Source of the DNA: Rhizobiaceae bacterium
GTDB lineage: Bacteria > Pseudomonadota > Alphaproteobacteria > Rhizobiales > Rhizobiaceae
Reading direction: 5' to 3'
DNA length: 5,745 nucleotides
Assembly (NCBI GenBank): GCA_014380965.1
Contig: JACMIV010000293.1
Coordinates: 1-5,745, forward strand
Positions 1 to 5,745 of the stretch are shown one piece after another (position 1 is the first letter of the stretch; each line of letters starts with the position of its first letter). The translations under genes and the position numbers were made by a program. The notes under the pieces are model-generated. The model ran no database searches and was not told where the DNA came from. It saw nothing but the letters and a program-made list of their open reading frames with translations.

Positions 1-1
1 C

Positions 2-394
2 CCGGCCGCTCCCGCTGCAGCGCCTGCGCCGACCCAAGTGGCCGCCGCGGGAGATCCGAAGGCCGGCGCCACCGCATTCCGAAAGTGTCAGGCCTGCCAT
101 GCGGTCGGCCCGGGTGCCAAGAACAAGATCGGCCCCGAGCTGAACGGGATCGTCGGCGAAGCGACCGCGGCCGTCGAAGGCTACACCTTCTCGCCTGCCC
201 TCAAGGAGTACGCCGCGGCGAACCCGGTCTGGGACGAGGCGAAGCTGACGGCGTGGCTGGAGAACCCCAAGGGCGTCGTCGCCGGCACCAAGATGGCCTT
301 CCCAGGCATCAAGAAGCCGGACGAGATCGCCAACATCATCTCCTATCTCAAGACCTTCGACGAAGCCGGCGCGACGGTGGCCCCGGCCAACTGA
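2..394 (+). CDS. Class I c-type cytochrome, 5'-truncated by window edge
   Basis: This is a monohaem electron carrier of the mitochondrial-like class I (c2/CycM type), expected to act in the periplasm or at the outer face of the inner membrane. The haem site CQACH is encoded at 86-100. The likely axial methionine is in GTKMAFPG (Met codon 293-295). Other family landmarks are NKIGPELNGIVG after the haem site and the C-terminal helix DEIANIISYLKTF. A GTG at 38 opens a 118-residue frame, but the frame stays open to the window edge and reads an Ala/Pro-rich stretch (PAAPAAAPAPTQVAAAGDPK), so GTG-38 is probably internal. Such a linker fits a protein held by an N-terminal signal anchor upstream, as in CycM-like cytochromes; the anchor itself is not visible. 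The stop is TGA 392-394, followed by an intrinsic terminator. The family is clear; the exact subfamily and redox partner are not. Confidence 0.93.
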   Translation, partial: PAAPAAAPAPTQVAAAGDPKAGATAFRKCQACHAVGPGAKNKIGPELNGIVGEATAAVEGYTFSPALKEYAAANPVWDEAKLTAWLENPKGVVAGTKMAFPGIKKPDEIANIISYLKTFDEAGATVAPAN

Positions 395-436
395 TCGACG
401 GCCCTCGCCACCGGTCGTTCGCCACCGGGATGAAGT

Positions 437-470
437 GAGAAGGCCTCGGCGTTAGCGCCGGGGCCTTCTT
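437..470 (+). terminator. Intrinsic terminator of the cytochrome c gene
   Basis: The left arm 437-451 pairs with 456-470 around the four-base loop TTAG. This gives a nearly perfect stem of about 15 pairs, with only G-U wobbles at 446/461 and 437/470. The right arm ends in CCTTCTT and is followed by the moderately T-rich stretch CGTTGGGGTCTTCTC. It lies 43 bases after the cytochrome stop. It therefore separates the cytochrome transcript from the transporter operon, which would need its own promoter. Confidence 0.85.
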
Positions 471-487
471 CGTTGGGGTCTTCTCAG

Positions 488-517
488 TTGAGGTCGACCG
501 ATCCATCAGCGTATGAG
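488..517 (+). promoter_or_regulatory. Weak housekeeping-type promoter candidate
   Basis: TTGAGG (488-493) and TATGAG (512-517) are separated by 18 bases. Each matches four of six positions of the -35 and -10 consensus (TTGACA, TATAAT). The pair sits just after the cytochrome terminator, where a promoter for the yejA1 operon is expected, and would give a leader of about 240 bases. Matches of this quality arise by chance, so this is only a candidate; no convincing operator was seen. Confidence 0.22.
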
Positions 518-612
518 GCCCGGCCGATTGCATCATTGTGACCCAGTAGGCGTCGCCTGTCCCCGTTTTCACTTGTGGACCCGGTCGGCCCGTGAAAAAC
601 TTCGGGATGCAA

Positions 613-684
613 AGGGGCGCCGCCCCTGTTCCCCACGCCCGGCGATGCGCCGGAAAGGCGACGCGCGACGGTCTTTTTCCGTCG
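613..684 (+). other. Cluster of three short hairpins in the yejA1 leader
   Basis: The region between the terminator and yejA1 (471-766) has no convincing gene. It holds three consecutive perfect inverted repeats: 613-627 (arms AGGGGC/GCCCCT, loop GCC), 639-653 (arms CCGGCG/CGCCGG, loop ATG) and 666-684 (arms CGACGG/CCGTCG, loop TCTTTTT). Short GC-only stems are common by chance in such DNA. The T-run lies inside the third loop rather than after a stem, so none of the three is a standard terminator. I recognise no known riboswitch or leader peptide. Confidence 0.3.
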
Positions 685-756
685 AACGAAGCTCACAAAC
701 CGGCGAGAGGCTGCGAGGCAGTCTCCGCAAGGATACGGGGGCCGCTTCACGAGACC

Positions 757-762
757 GGAGGT
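757..762 (+). promoter_or_regulatory. Ribosome binding site fixing the TTG start of yejA1
   Basis: GGAGGT is a full Shine-Dalgarno core, four bases before TTG 767-769. The first residues from that TTG give a complete signal peptide, and there is no in-frame ATG or GTG nearby that would keep it. The site therefore supports the rare TTG as the real start. Confidence 0.75.
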
Positions 763-766
763 CCCA

Positions 767-2767
767 TTGCCGCTGATCCTGCCGCTGAGATCGCAGCCGA
801 CGTCGAATGCCGCTCGCGCTCTCGTCCTTGCCGGCCTGATCGGCCTCTTGCCGCTCCTTCCTGCCACCGCTCAGGAAACCGCCCCTGCTACGACCGCGGC
901 GCAGGATAGCGCCGAGGCAGCGACCAATGCCTCTCCCGTCGGTCAAGGCGAATGGAAGACCTCGTCCAGCATCATCGAGCCGTCGCGTTATCCCGCCGAT
1001 TTCGCACATTACGATTACGTCAATCCGCAAGCACCGAAAGGCGGCGATCTCAACAAGGCTGCGCCCGGGACCTTCGACAGCTTCAACCCGTTTGTCGTCC
1101 GCGGCACGCCCGCTGCAGGCTTCGTGGCCTTCGGAGGCGGGCTCGCCTACGATACGCTCATGGAACAGTCGCTCGACGAGCCTGGCGTCAGCCACGGGCT
1201 CATCGCCGAGGCGATCCGTTTCCCGCCCGACTACTCCTCCGTTTCCTTCCGCCTCGACCCCGCCGCCAAATGGCACGATGGCCTGGCCATAACGCCCGAG
1301 GACGTCGTCTGGAGCTTTGAAACGCTGACCGAACTCTATCCGCTGTGGGGCAACTACTACCGGAACGTGACGAAGGCGGAGAAGACAGGCGAGCGAGAGG
1401 TGACGTTCCGTTTCGATCAGGCCAACAATCGCGAACTGCCCAACATCATGGGCGACCTCACGGTGCTGCCGAAGCACTGGTGGGAGGGCACGGATGCGAG
1501 CGGCAAGACGCGCGACATCGGCCAGCCGACGCTGGAGGTTCCGCTGGGTTCGGGCGCCTACAAGGTCGAGAGCTTCCAGCCCGGCAGCGCCATCACGTGG
1601 GCGAGGGTCGAGGACTATTGGGCGAAGGACCATCCGCTGAGGGTTGGCCGCAACAATTTCGACCGCCTCCGCTACACTTATTTTCGCGACGAGACCGCCT
1701 CGTGGGAGGCCTTCAAGAAGGGCGGGATCGACGACTACCGCGCCGAAAACCGCGCGCAGCGCTGGGCCGAGGGCTACAACTTTCCGGCCGTCGAGAGCGG
1801 CAACGTGGTCAAGTCGACCTTCACAACCCAGGGCGCCGAAGCGTTCCAGGGCTATGTGATGAACACCCGCCGCGACAAGTTCAAGGATCGCCGCGTCCGT
1901 CAGGCGCTGACGCTCGCTTTCAACTTCGCCGAGATGAACCGGACGCTGTTCTACGGCCTCTACGAGCGCACGACGTCCTATTTCGAGAACACCGAGCTTG
2001 CAGCGACGGGACTGCCCTCGCCTGCCGAACTCGCGCTGCTCGAACCCTTGCGCGGTCAGCTCCCGGAGGAGGTCTTCACCGCCGCCTTCGCGCTGCCCGA
2101 CTACACGCAGCCGAATGCCGAACGGGCCTACCTGCGCGAGGCCTTCGAGCTCCTCACGGCGGCGGGCTTCGAGCGGCGCGGTGCCGATCTCGTGAATTCG
2201 GGGACGGGCGAGCCTTTGACCATCGAGTTCCTCGGAGCCGACCCGAGCTCGACGCGAATCTTCGAGCCTTTCGCAAACCAGCTTCGCCGGCTCGGTATCC
2301 GCGTGAACATCCGGATCGTCGATGCCAGCCAGTATCTGGCGCTGACGAACGACTTCGAATTCGACGTGATCACCGACAGCTTCGCGCAGTCGCTCTCGCC
2401 CGGCAATGAGCAACGCGATTTCTGGTCGAGCGCGGCCGCAGCCCAGCCCGGCAGCCGCAACTCGGCAGGCGTCGCCGATCCTGCGATCGACGCCCTGATC
2501 GAGAAGGTGATCTTCGCCAAGGACCGCGACAGCCTCGTCACGGCAACGCGGGCGCTCGACCGCGTTCTCCAATGGAGCTACTACGCAGTCCCGCAGTGGC
2601 ATCTGAAGGGCGGCTGGCTCGCCTACTGGAACAAGTTCGGAATGCCTGCGAGGCAGCCGGCCTATGCCGGGCTCGACCCCTTCTCGTGGTGGGTCAAAGC
2701 GGACGCTTCGACCGCCACCCCCGCATCGGCGACACAGCCCTCCCCCGCCGTGCCCCAAGCGCAATGA
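767..2767 (+). CDS. yejA1: YejA-type oligopeptide ABC transporter binding protein, first paralog
   Basis: This is a periplasmic solute-binding protein of family 5 (SBP_bac_5) that captures oligopeptides for the YejBE-F importer, 666 residues. It starts at TTG behind GGAGGT. Residues 1-35 form a Sec signal peptide: Arg-containing start, hydrophobic core about 18-33, and predicted cleavage after ATA (35/36). An Ala/Thr-rich stretch follows to about residue 58. The mature domain shows YejA landmarks: HYDYVNPQAPKGG (81-93), LAYDTLMEQSLDEPG (126-140), GSGAYKVESFQPG (261-273), VEDYWAKD (281-288), YFRDETASWEAFKKGGID (305-322), RRVRQALTLAFNF (375-387) and VPQWHLKGGWLAYWNKFG (608-625). The last 20 or so residues are a low-complexity Ala/Thr/Pro tail. 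I found no cysteine in it. The stop overlaps the yejA2 start (ATGA), implying coupled translation. The family is secure; the peptide specificity is not visible. Confidence 0.93.
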   Translation: MPLILPLRSQPTSNAARALVLAGLIGLLPLLPATAQETAPATTAAQDSAEAATNASPVGQGEWKTSSSIIEPSRYPADFAHYDYVNPQAPKGGDLNKAAPGTFDSFNPFVVRGTPAAGFVAFGGGLAYDTLMEQSLDEPGVSHGLIAEAIRFPPDYSSVSFRLDPAAKWHDGLAITPEDVVWSFETLTELYPLWGNYYRNVTKAEKTGEREVTFRFDQANNRELPNIMGDLTVLPKHWWEGTDASGKTRDIGQPTLEVPLGSGAYKVESFQPGSAITWARVEDYWAKDHPLRVGRNNFDRLRYTYFRDETASWEAFKKGGIDDYRAENRAQRWAEGYNFPAVESGNVVKSTFTTQGAEAFQGYVMNTRRDKFKDRRVRQALTLAFNFAEMNRTLFYGLYERTTSYFENTELAATGLPSPAELALLEPLRGQLPEEVFTAAFALPDYTQPNAERAYLREAFELLTAAGFERRGADLVNSGTGEPLTIEFLGADPSSTRIFEPFANQLRRLGIRVNIRIVDASQYLALTNDFEFDVITDSFAQSLSPGNEQRDFWSSAAAAQPGSRNSAGVADPAIDALIEKVIFAKDRDSLVTATRALDRVLQWSYYAVPQWHLKGGWLAYWNKFGMPARQPAYAGLDPFSWWVKADASTATPASATQPSPAVPQAQ

Positions 2768-4644
2768 GCACCGCCCTCTCCTTCCTCACGCGCAGGGGCT
2801 TCGGACAGCTCGTCTTCGCCGGCGGCGCGGCCGCCTTGATGCCGACGGTCGCGCTGGCCGAAATTCCGGCCGATACGCCGCTGCACGGGCTCTCGGCCTA
2901 TGGCGATCTCAAATACGCGGCGGGCTTCGAGGCCTTCGGCTATGCCAATCCCGACGCGCCGCAGGGTGGGCGGATGAACTACGCCGTGCCGAGCTGGTTC
3001 TTCAACCAAAGCGTTCGGACCTTCGACACGCTGAACACCTTCGTCCTGCGCGGCAATGCGCCGCCGCGGATCGAAAAGCTTTACGACGCGCTGATGGTGA
3101 CCTCGCTCGACGAGCCCGACAGCCTCTATTGCGCTCTGGCCGAAAGCGTCTCGATCTCGGCCGACCGCAATGCCTTCACGTTCCGGCTGCGGCCGGAGGC
3201 GACGTTCTCGACCGGCGCGCCGGTGACCGCGGCGGACGTCGCGTTCTCCTATCTCACCTTCAAGGAAAAGGGGCATCCGGCGCTAGCGGTGCTCCTCAAG
3301 ATCGTCGCGGACGCCATCGCGGAGGACGAGCGCACCGTGCGGATCGTCTTTTCGGGTCGGCAGACCATGCCGGACGTGCTTCTGGCGTTGGCGATCCCGA
3401 TCGTGCCGAAGGCCTTTTACGACGGTCGCGACTTCGAGACGAACGACCTCACCGAAATCCCAGGCAGCGGACGCTATAGAGTCGGGCGCATGGCCGTCGG
3501 CCAGTACATCGAATACGAGAGGCGCGAGGACTATTGGGCGAAGGACATGAACTTCGCCCGGGGGCTCGACCATTTTCAGACGATCCGCATCGACTTCTTC
3601 CGCGACCGTCAGCCGGCTTTGGAAGCCTTCAAGAAGGGCGAGATCGACTTTCGCGAGGAGTTCACGACTCGGAGCTGGGCGACGGAGTACGAGTTTCCGG
3701 CCGTCAAGGCCAAGCGCGTCATCAGGCGCGAGTTTCCGGTCGAGACGCTGCCGAAGTTCCAATGCTGGGCGTTGAACCAGCGGCGCGAGCGCTTCGCCGA
3801 CGTGCGGGTGCGCCGCGCCATCAACATGTGCTTCGACTTCGAATGGACGAACGCAAACCTCCTCTTCGGACTGCGCACGCATTCCGATTCCTGCTTCGAA
3901 GGCTCCGACTTCAAGGCGACCGGCACACCTTCGCCGGAGGAGGCAGCGCTGCTCGAAACGCTGCGCGGGCAGATCCCGGACGAGGCCTTCGGCGCGGTCT
4001 GGGCTCAGCCGGTCAGCGACGGCACCGGCAACGATCGCCGTATCCTTCGCGACGCGCTCGCGCTCTTCGCCGATGCCGGCTGGACCCGCGGGGCCGGCGG
4101 CCTCGTCAATGCAAAGGGCGAGGTCTTCCGGCTCGAATTCATGATCAACGGCACCGAGCAGCAACGCGTCTACGGCAAGTTCTTCGACACGCTGCGGCTG
4201 ATCGGCGTCGACGCGAGTTTCCGCCTCGTCGACGAGGCGCAGTATCAAGACCGGCAGGCCAACTACGATTTCGACATGATCCTCGCCGCCTTCGGCCTGG
4301 GTGCGACGCCGACACGCGAGAGCCTGTCGATCTTTTTCGGGAGCGCGGCGCGCGACTATCCCGGCTCCTATAACTTCCCGGGCATGGCCGATGCCGGCGT
4401 CGACGCGCTGATCGAGAGGGTCGGAACTTCCAAGACCCGCGCGGAGATGACCATCGCCATGAAATGCCTCGACCGGGTGCTTCGCGCCCGGCTCGACTGG
4501 CTGCCGAACATCACGGCCGACATGCGCCGTGTTGCATACTGGGACATGTTCGGATTCAAGGAGCCCAAGCCCGACTACGGCTTCCCCGTCGAATCGCTCT
4601 GGTGGTACGACGAGGCCAAGGCGAAGGCCATCGGTCGGGCCTGA
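2764..4644 (+). CDS. yejA2: YejA-type oligopeptide ABC transporter binding protein, second paralog, Tat-type signal
   Basis: This is a second family 5 solute-binding protein for the same importer, 626 residues from ATG 2764. The frame is open further upstream (from 2572), but that part overlaps yejA1. The ATGA junction plus a signal peptide directly after it marks the true start; no clear Shine-Dalgarno is seen, so translation is probably coupled. The signal has a twin-arginine motif, LTRRGFGQL (8-16), a hydrophobic stretch 16-31 and cleavage after ALA (32/33), which predicts export in folded form by Tat. Mature landmarks are [20 protein letters not shown] (41-60), ANPDAPQGG (61-69), [14 protein letters not shown] (106-119), [15 protein letters not shown] (234-248), REDYWAKD (254-261), [19 protein letters not shown] (278-296) and [11 protein letters not shown] (588-598). 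It has five cysteines (123, 334, 356, 377, 568). It is clearly homologous to yejA1 but much diverged, so this is an old duplication. Confidence 0.93.
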   Translation: MSTALSFLTRRGFGQLVFAGGAAALMPTVALAEIPADTPLHGLSAYGDLKYAAGFEAFGYANPDAPQGGRMNYAVPSWFFNQSVRTFDTLNTFVLRGNAPPRIEKLYDALMVTSLDEPDSLYCALAESVSISADRNAFTFRLRPEATFSTGAPVTAADVAFSYLTFKEKGHPALAVLLKIVADAIAEDERTVRIVFSGRQTMPDVLLALAIPIVPKAFYDGRDFETNDLTEIPGSGRYRVGRMAVGQYIEYERREDYWAKDMNFARGLDHFQTIRIDFFRDRQPALEAFKKGEIDFREEFTTRSWATEYEFPAVKAKRVIRREFPVETLPKFQCWALNQRRERFADVRVRRAINMCFDFEWTNANLLFGLRTHSDSCFEGSDFKATGTPSPEEAALLETLRGQIPDEAFGAVWAQPVSDGTGNDRRILRDALALFADAGWTRGAGGLVNAKGEVFRLEFMINGTEQQRVYGKFFDTLRLIGVDASFRLVDEAQYQDRQANYDFDMILAAFGLGATPTRESLSIFFGSAARDYPGSYNFPGMADAGVDALIERVGTSKTRAEMTIAMKCLDRVLRARLDWLPNITADMRRVAYWDMFGFKEPKPDYGFPVESLWWYDEAKAKAIGRA

Positions 4645-4659
4645 GCGCCGGCCCGCCGA
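4631..4659 (+). other. Hairpin spanning the yejA2 stop codon
   Basis: CGGGCC (4636-4641) pairs with GGCCCG (4650-4655) around an eight-base loop that contains the TGA stop. After a bulged T at 4635 the stem extends by four more pairs (TCGG with CCGA). No T-run follows, so it is not a standard terminator. It could act as an mRNA-stabilising 3' end for the binding-protein genes, lowering permease expression relative to them, as is common in ABC importer operons. Chance pairing in GC-rich DNA is also possible. Confidence 0.35.
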
Positions 4660-4694
4660 CGGCAAGCGACGACCCGCAACGCGACGAGAGGTTC

Positions 4695-5687
4695 ATGGGC
4701 GCCTACATTCTCCGCCGTTTGCTGCTGATGATCCCGACCCTCCTCGGCATCATGGCGATCTCCTTCGTCGTCATCCAGTTCGCCCCGGGCGGGCCCGTCG
4801 AGCAGGTGATCGCGACGCTCCAGGGACAGGGCGGCGGCGACCGCGTCGGCGGCGGCAATGTCGATTTCGCGCCGCAGAGCGGAGCGGAAGCCTCCGGCTA
4901 TCGCGGGGCGCAGGGGCTCGATCCCGCCTTCATCAAACGGCTGGAGGAGCAGTTCGGCTTCGACAAACCGCCGCTCGAGCGCTTCGGCAAGATGATCTGG
5001 GACTACAGCCGCTTCGAGTTCGGCGAGAGCTATTTCCGCTCCGTCTCGGTGATCGACCTCATCCTCGAGAAGATGCCCGTCTCGATCTCGCTCGGCCTCT
5101 GGATCACGCTGCTCTCCTACGGCATCTCGATCCCGCTCGGCATCCGCAAGGCGCTGAAGGACGGCTCCTCCTTCGACGTATGGACCTCCGGCGTCATCAT
5201 CGTCGCCTATGCCATTCCCGGCTTCCTCTTCGCCATTCTCCTCATCGTCCTCTTCGCCGGCGGCTCGTTCTACGATTGGTTTCCGCTCCGGGGCCTTGCT
5301 TCGGACAACTGGGCGCAACTCTCCTGGCCGGAGCGTATCGTCGACTACTTCTGGCACCTGACGCTGCCCTTGATAGCGCTCTCCCTTTCGGCCTTTGCGA
5401 CGACGACGCTGCTGACGAAGAACTCGTTCCTCGACGAGATCCGCAAGCAATACGTCACCACCGCCCGCGCCAAGGGACTGACGGAGAACCGCATCCTCTA
5501 CGGACACGTCTTCCGCAACGCCATGCTGATCATCGTCGCCGGCTTTCCCGGCGCCTTCATCTCGGCCTTCTTCGCCGGATCGCTCCGACGGAGGGTTGCC
5601 AGCGAGTCTTCTCTACGTCGACGCGCACGGGGCATAGCCAAACGCATGGTTCAAGCCGCGCGATCCATCACGCGCATTCTTGTTTAA
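4695..5687 (+). CDS. yejB: YejB-type peptide ABC transporter permease, C terminus replaced after residue 297
   Basis: This is an inner-membrane permease subunit of the YejABEF peptide importer. ATG 4695 follows GAGAGG (4686-4691) at a rather short spacing, 50 bases after yejA2; starting here gives [19 protein letters not shown], the usual N terminus of the family. Membrane segments lie near residues 9-29, 129-150, 163-188, 219-240 and 275-295. Between the first two is a loop with the Gly-rich [11 protein letters not shown] and then [20 protein letters not shown] (74-93). The ATPase-contacting EAA loop is at 244-275, with [19 protein letters not shown] then HVFRNA. Family members are about 360 residues long and continue after FFAGSL with a conserved LIE..FSL-type segment and a last membrane helix. 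Here the frame reads an unrelated Arg-rich tail (298-330) to TAA 5685-5687. About 60 native residues are absent, so this copy is unlikely to be functional if the junction is real. The partners yejE and yejF are not in the window. Confidence 0.9.
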   Translation: MGAYILRRLLLMIPTLLGIMAISFVVIQFAPGGPVEQVIATLQGQGGGDRVGGGNVDFAPQSGAEASGYRGAQGLDPAFIKRLEEQFGFDKPPLERFGKMIWDYSRFEFGESYFRSVSVIDLILEKMPVSISLGLWITLLSYGISIPLGIRKALKDGSSFDVWTSGVIIVAYAIPGFLFAILLIVLFAGGSFYDWFPLRGLASDNWAQLSWPERIVDYFWHLTLPLIALSLSAFATTTLLTKNSFLDEIRKQYVTTARAKGLTENRILYGHVFRNAMLIIVAGFPGAFISAFFAGSLRRRVASESSLRRRARGIAKRMVQAARSITRILV

Positions 5688-5745
5688 CAAGAATGTGGAG
5701 AACCGCAAAAATTTGCAGGACTAGGTAGGTACGCCCGGATCAATC
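5586..5745. other. Sequence unrelated to yejB after an abrupt junction
   Basis: From about base 5586 no frame continues the YejB family sequence. The breakpoint coincides with a small palindrome, CTCCGACGGAG (5583-5593). One frame reads a short stretch ending [13 protein letters not shown] at TAG 5635-5637, which could be the 3' end of another gene but is too short to identify. The last 70 bases are AT-richer: I count 16 G/C in the 45 bases 5676-5720. The stretch may be one end of an insertion sequence, a deletion or rearrangement scar, or a chimeric contig end. I recognise no transposase or terminal inverted repeat. Confidence 0.7.
5675..5695. repeat. Perfect 21-base palindrome in the AT-rich tail
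   Basis: The arms CATTCTTGTT and AACAAGAATG are exact reverse complements around one central T. The symmetric, AT-rich form resembles a dimeric repressor operator or a recombination site more than a terminator, since no T-run follows. A shorter inverted repeat, GCAAA-AA-TTTGC, lies ten bases further on (5705-5716), and a TAGGTAGGTA direct repeat is at 5722-5731. No binding protein can be named from the sequence. Confidence 0.6.

Noticed and set aside
406..429. Direct repeat TCGCCACCGG after the cytochrome stop
   Set aside because: There are only two copies of a ten-base unit between a stop codon and its terminator; it is likely chance and has no repeat-array structure.
666..684. CGACGG-TCTTTTT-CCGTCG as a second terminator
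   Set aside because: The T-run is in the loop, not after the stem, and the stem has only six pairs.
484..776. Small frames in the cytochrome-yejA1 gap (for example 513-776 on + and 484-867 on -)
   Set aside because: They are Arg-rich, lack a convincing ribosome binding site and overlap the yejA1 start; nothing supports translation.
1345..2409. 354-codon + strand frame inside yejA1
   Set aside because: It is an out-of-frame shadow of yejA1, rich in Arg/Gly/Ala/His, with no ribosome binding site or recognisable domain.
2572..2763. N-terminal extension of yejA2 from an upstream ATG
   Set aside because: The extension overlaps the conserved end of yejA1. It would place 64 unrelated residues before a clear twin-arginine signal peptide that starts exactly at the ATGA overlap.
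569..2764. 731-codon open frame on the minus strand
   Set aside because: It lies antisense across nearly all of yejA1 and reads an Arg/Gly/Val-rich composition with no domain. Long antisense open frames are expected opposite GC-rich genes, and the + strand protein has clear family motifs.
3283..4665. 460-codon open frame on the minus strand
   Set aside because: It is antisense to yejA2 with the same low-complexity Arg/Glu/Val character, and no credible start context or family motif was seen.
4575..5507. 310-codon open frame on the minus strand
   Set aside because: It is antisense to yejB and highly charged (Glu/Arg/Asp repeats), as expected from the reverse complement of a hydrophobic GC-rich membrane protein gene.
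5586..5745. Named insertion sequence at the right end
   Set aside because: I could not recognise a terminal inverted repeat, a target duplication (only one side is present) or transposase motifs, so a specific mobile-element call would be unsupported.

Overview
The window looks like GC-rich alphaproteobacterial chromosome, most likely Hyphomicrobiales (Rhizobiales). The reasons are the strong G/C preference at third codon positions, the class I cytochrome c with an Ala/Pro linker, and an ABC importer locus with two tandem YejA-type binding proteins followed by YejB. That arrangement is known from Brucella and related rhizobia. The assignment is an inference from gene content and protein character, not from a search.

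Layout, all on the + strand. Bases 2-394 are the 3' part of a class I c-type cytochrome gene whose start lies upstream of the window. It is closed by a strong intrinsic terminator (437-470). A leader of about 300 bases follows, with a weak promoter candidate and three small GC-rich hairpins, ending in a GGAGGT ribosome binding site. Then come yejA1 (767-2767, TTG start, Sec-type signal peptide) and yejA2 (2764-4644, ATGA overlap with yejA1, twin-arginine signal peptide). After a 50-base gap with a hairpin across the yejA2 stop comes yejB (from 4695), the first permease subunit.

The three transporter genes form one co-directional unit. The two periplasmic lipid-independent binding proteins would deliver oligopeptides to a YejB/YejE permease driven by the YejF ATPase. 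The yejE and yejF genes would normally follow yejB but are not in the window. The YejABEF family imports peptides such as microcin C in E. coli, and it supports resistance to antimicrobial or host peptides in Brucella and Sinorhizobium. The cytochrome gene is separated by its own terminator and is probably an independent electron-transfer gene.

The main anomaly is at the right end. YejB matches its family up to Gly-Ser-Leu (residues 295-297, codons ending at base 5585). It then switches abruptly to an Arg-rich unrelated tail, so the last membrane segment is missing. The final 160 bases do not look like yejB in any frame, become clearly AT-richer, and contain a perfect 10+1+10 palindrome. This is either a mobile-element or rearrangement breakpoint, or a chimeric contig end. 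The sequence alone cannot decide. Apart from this junction I see an ordinary transporter locus and no evidence for a new biological system.
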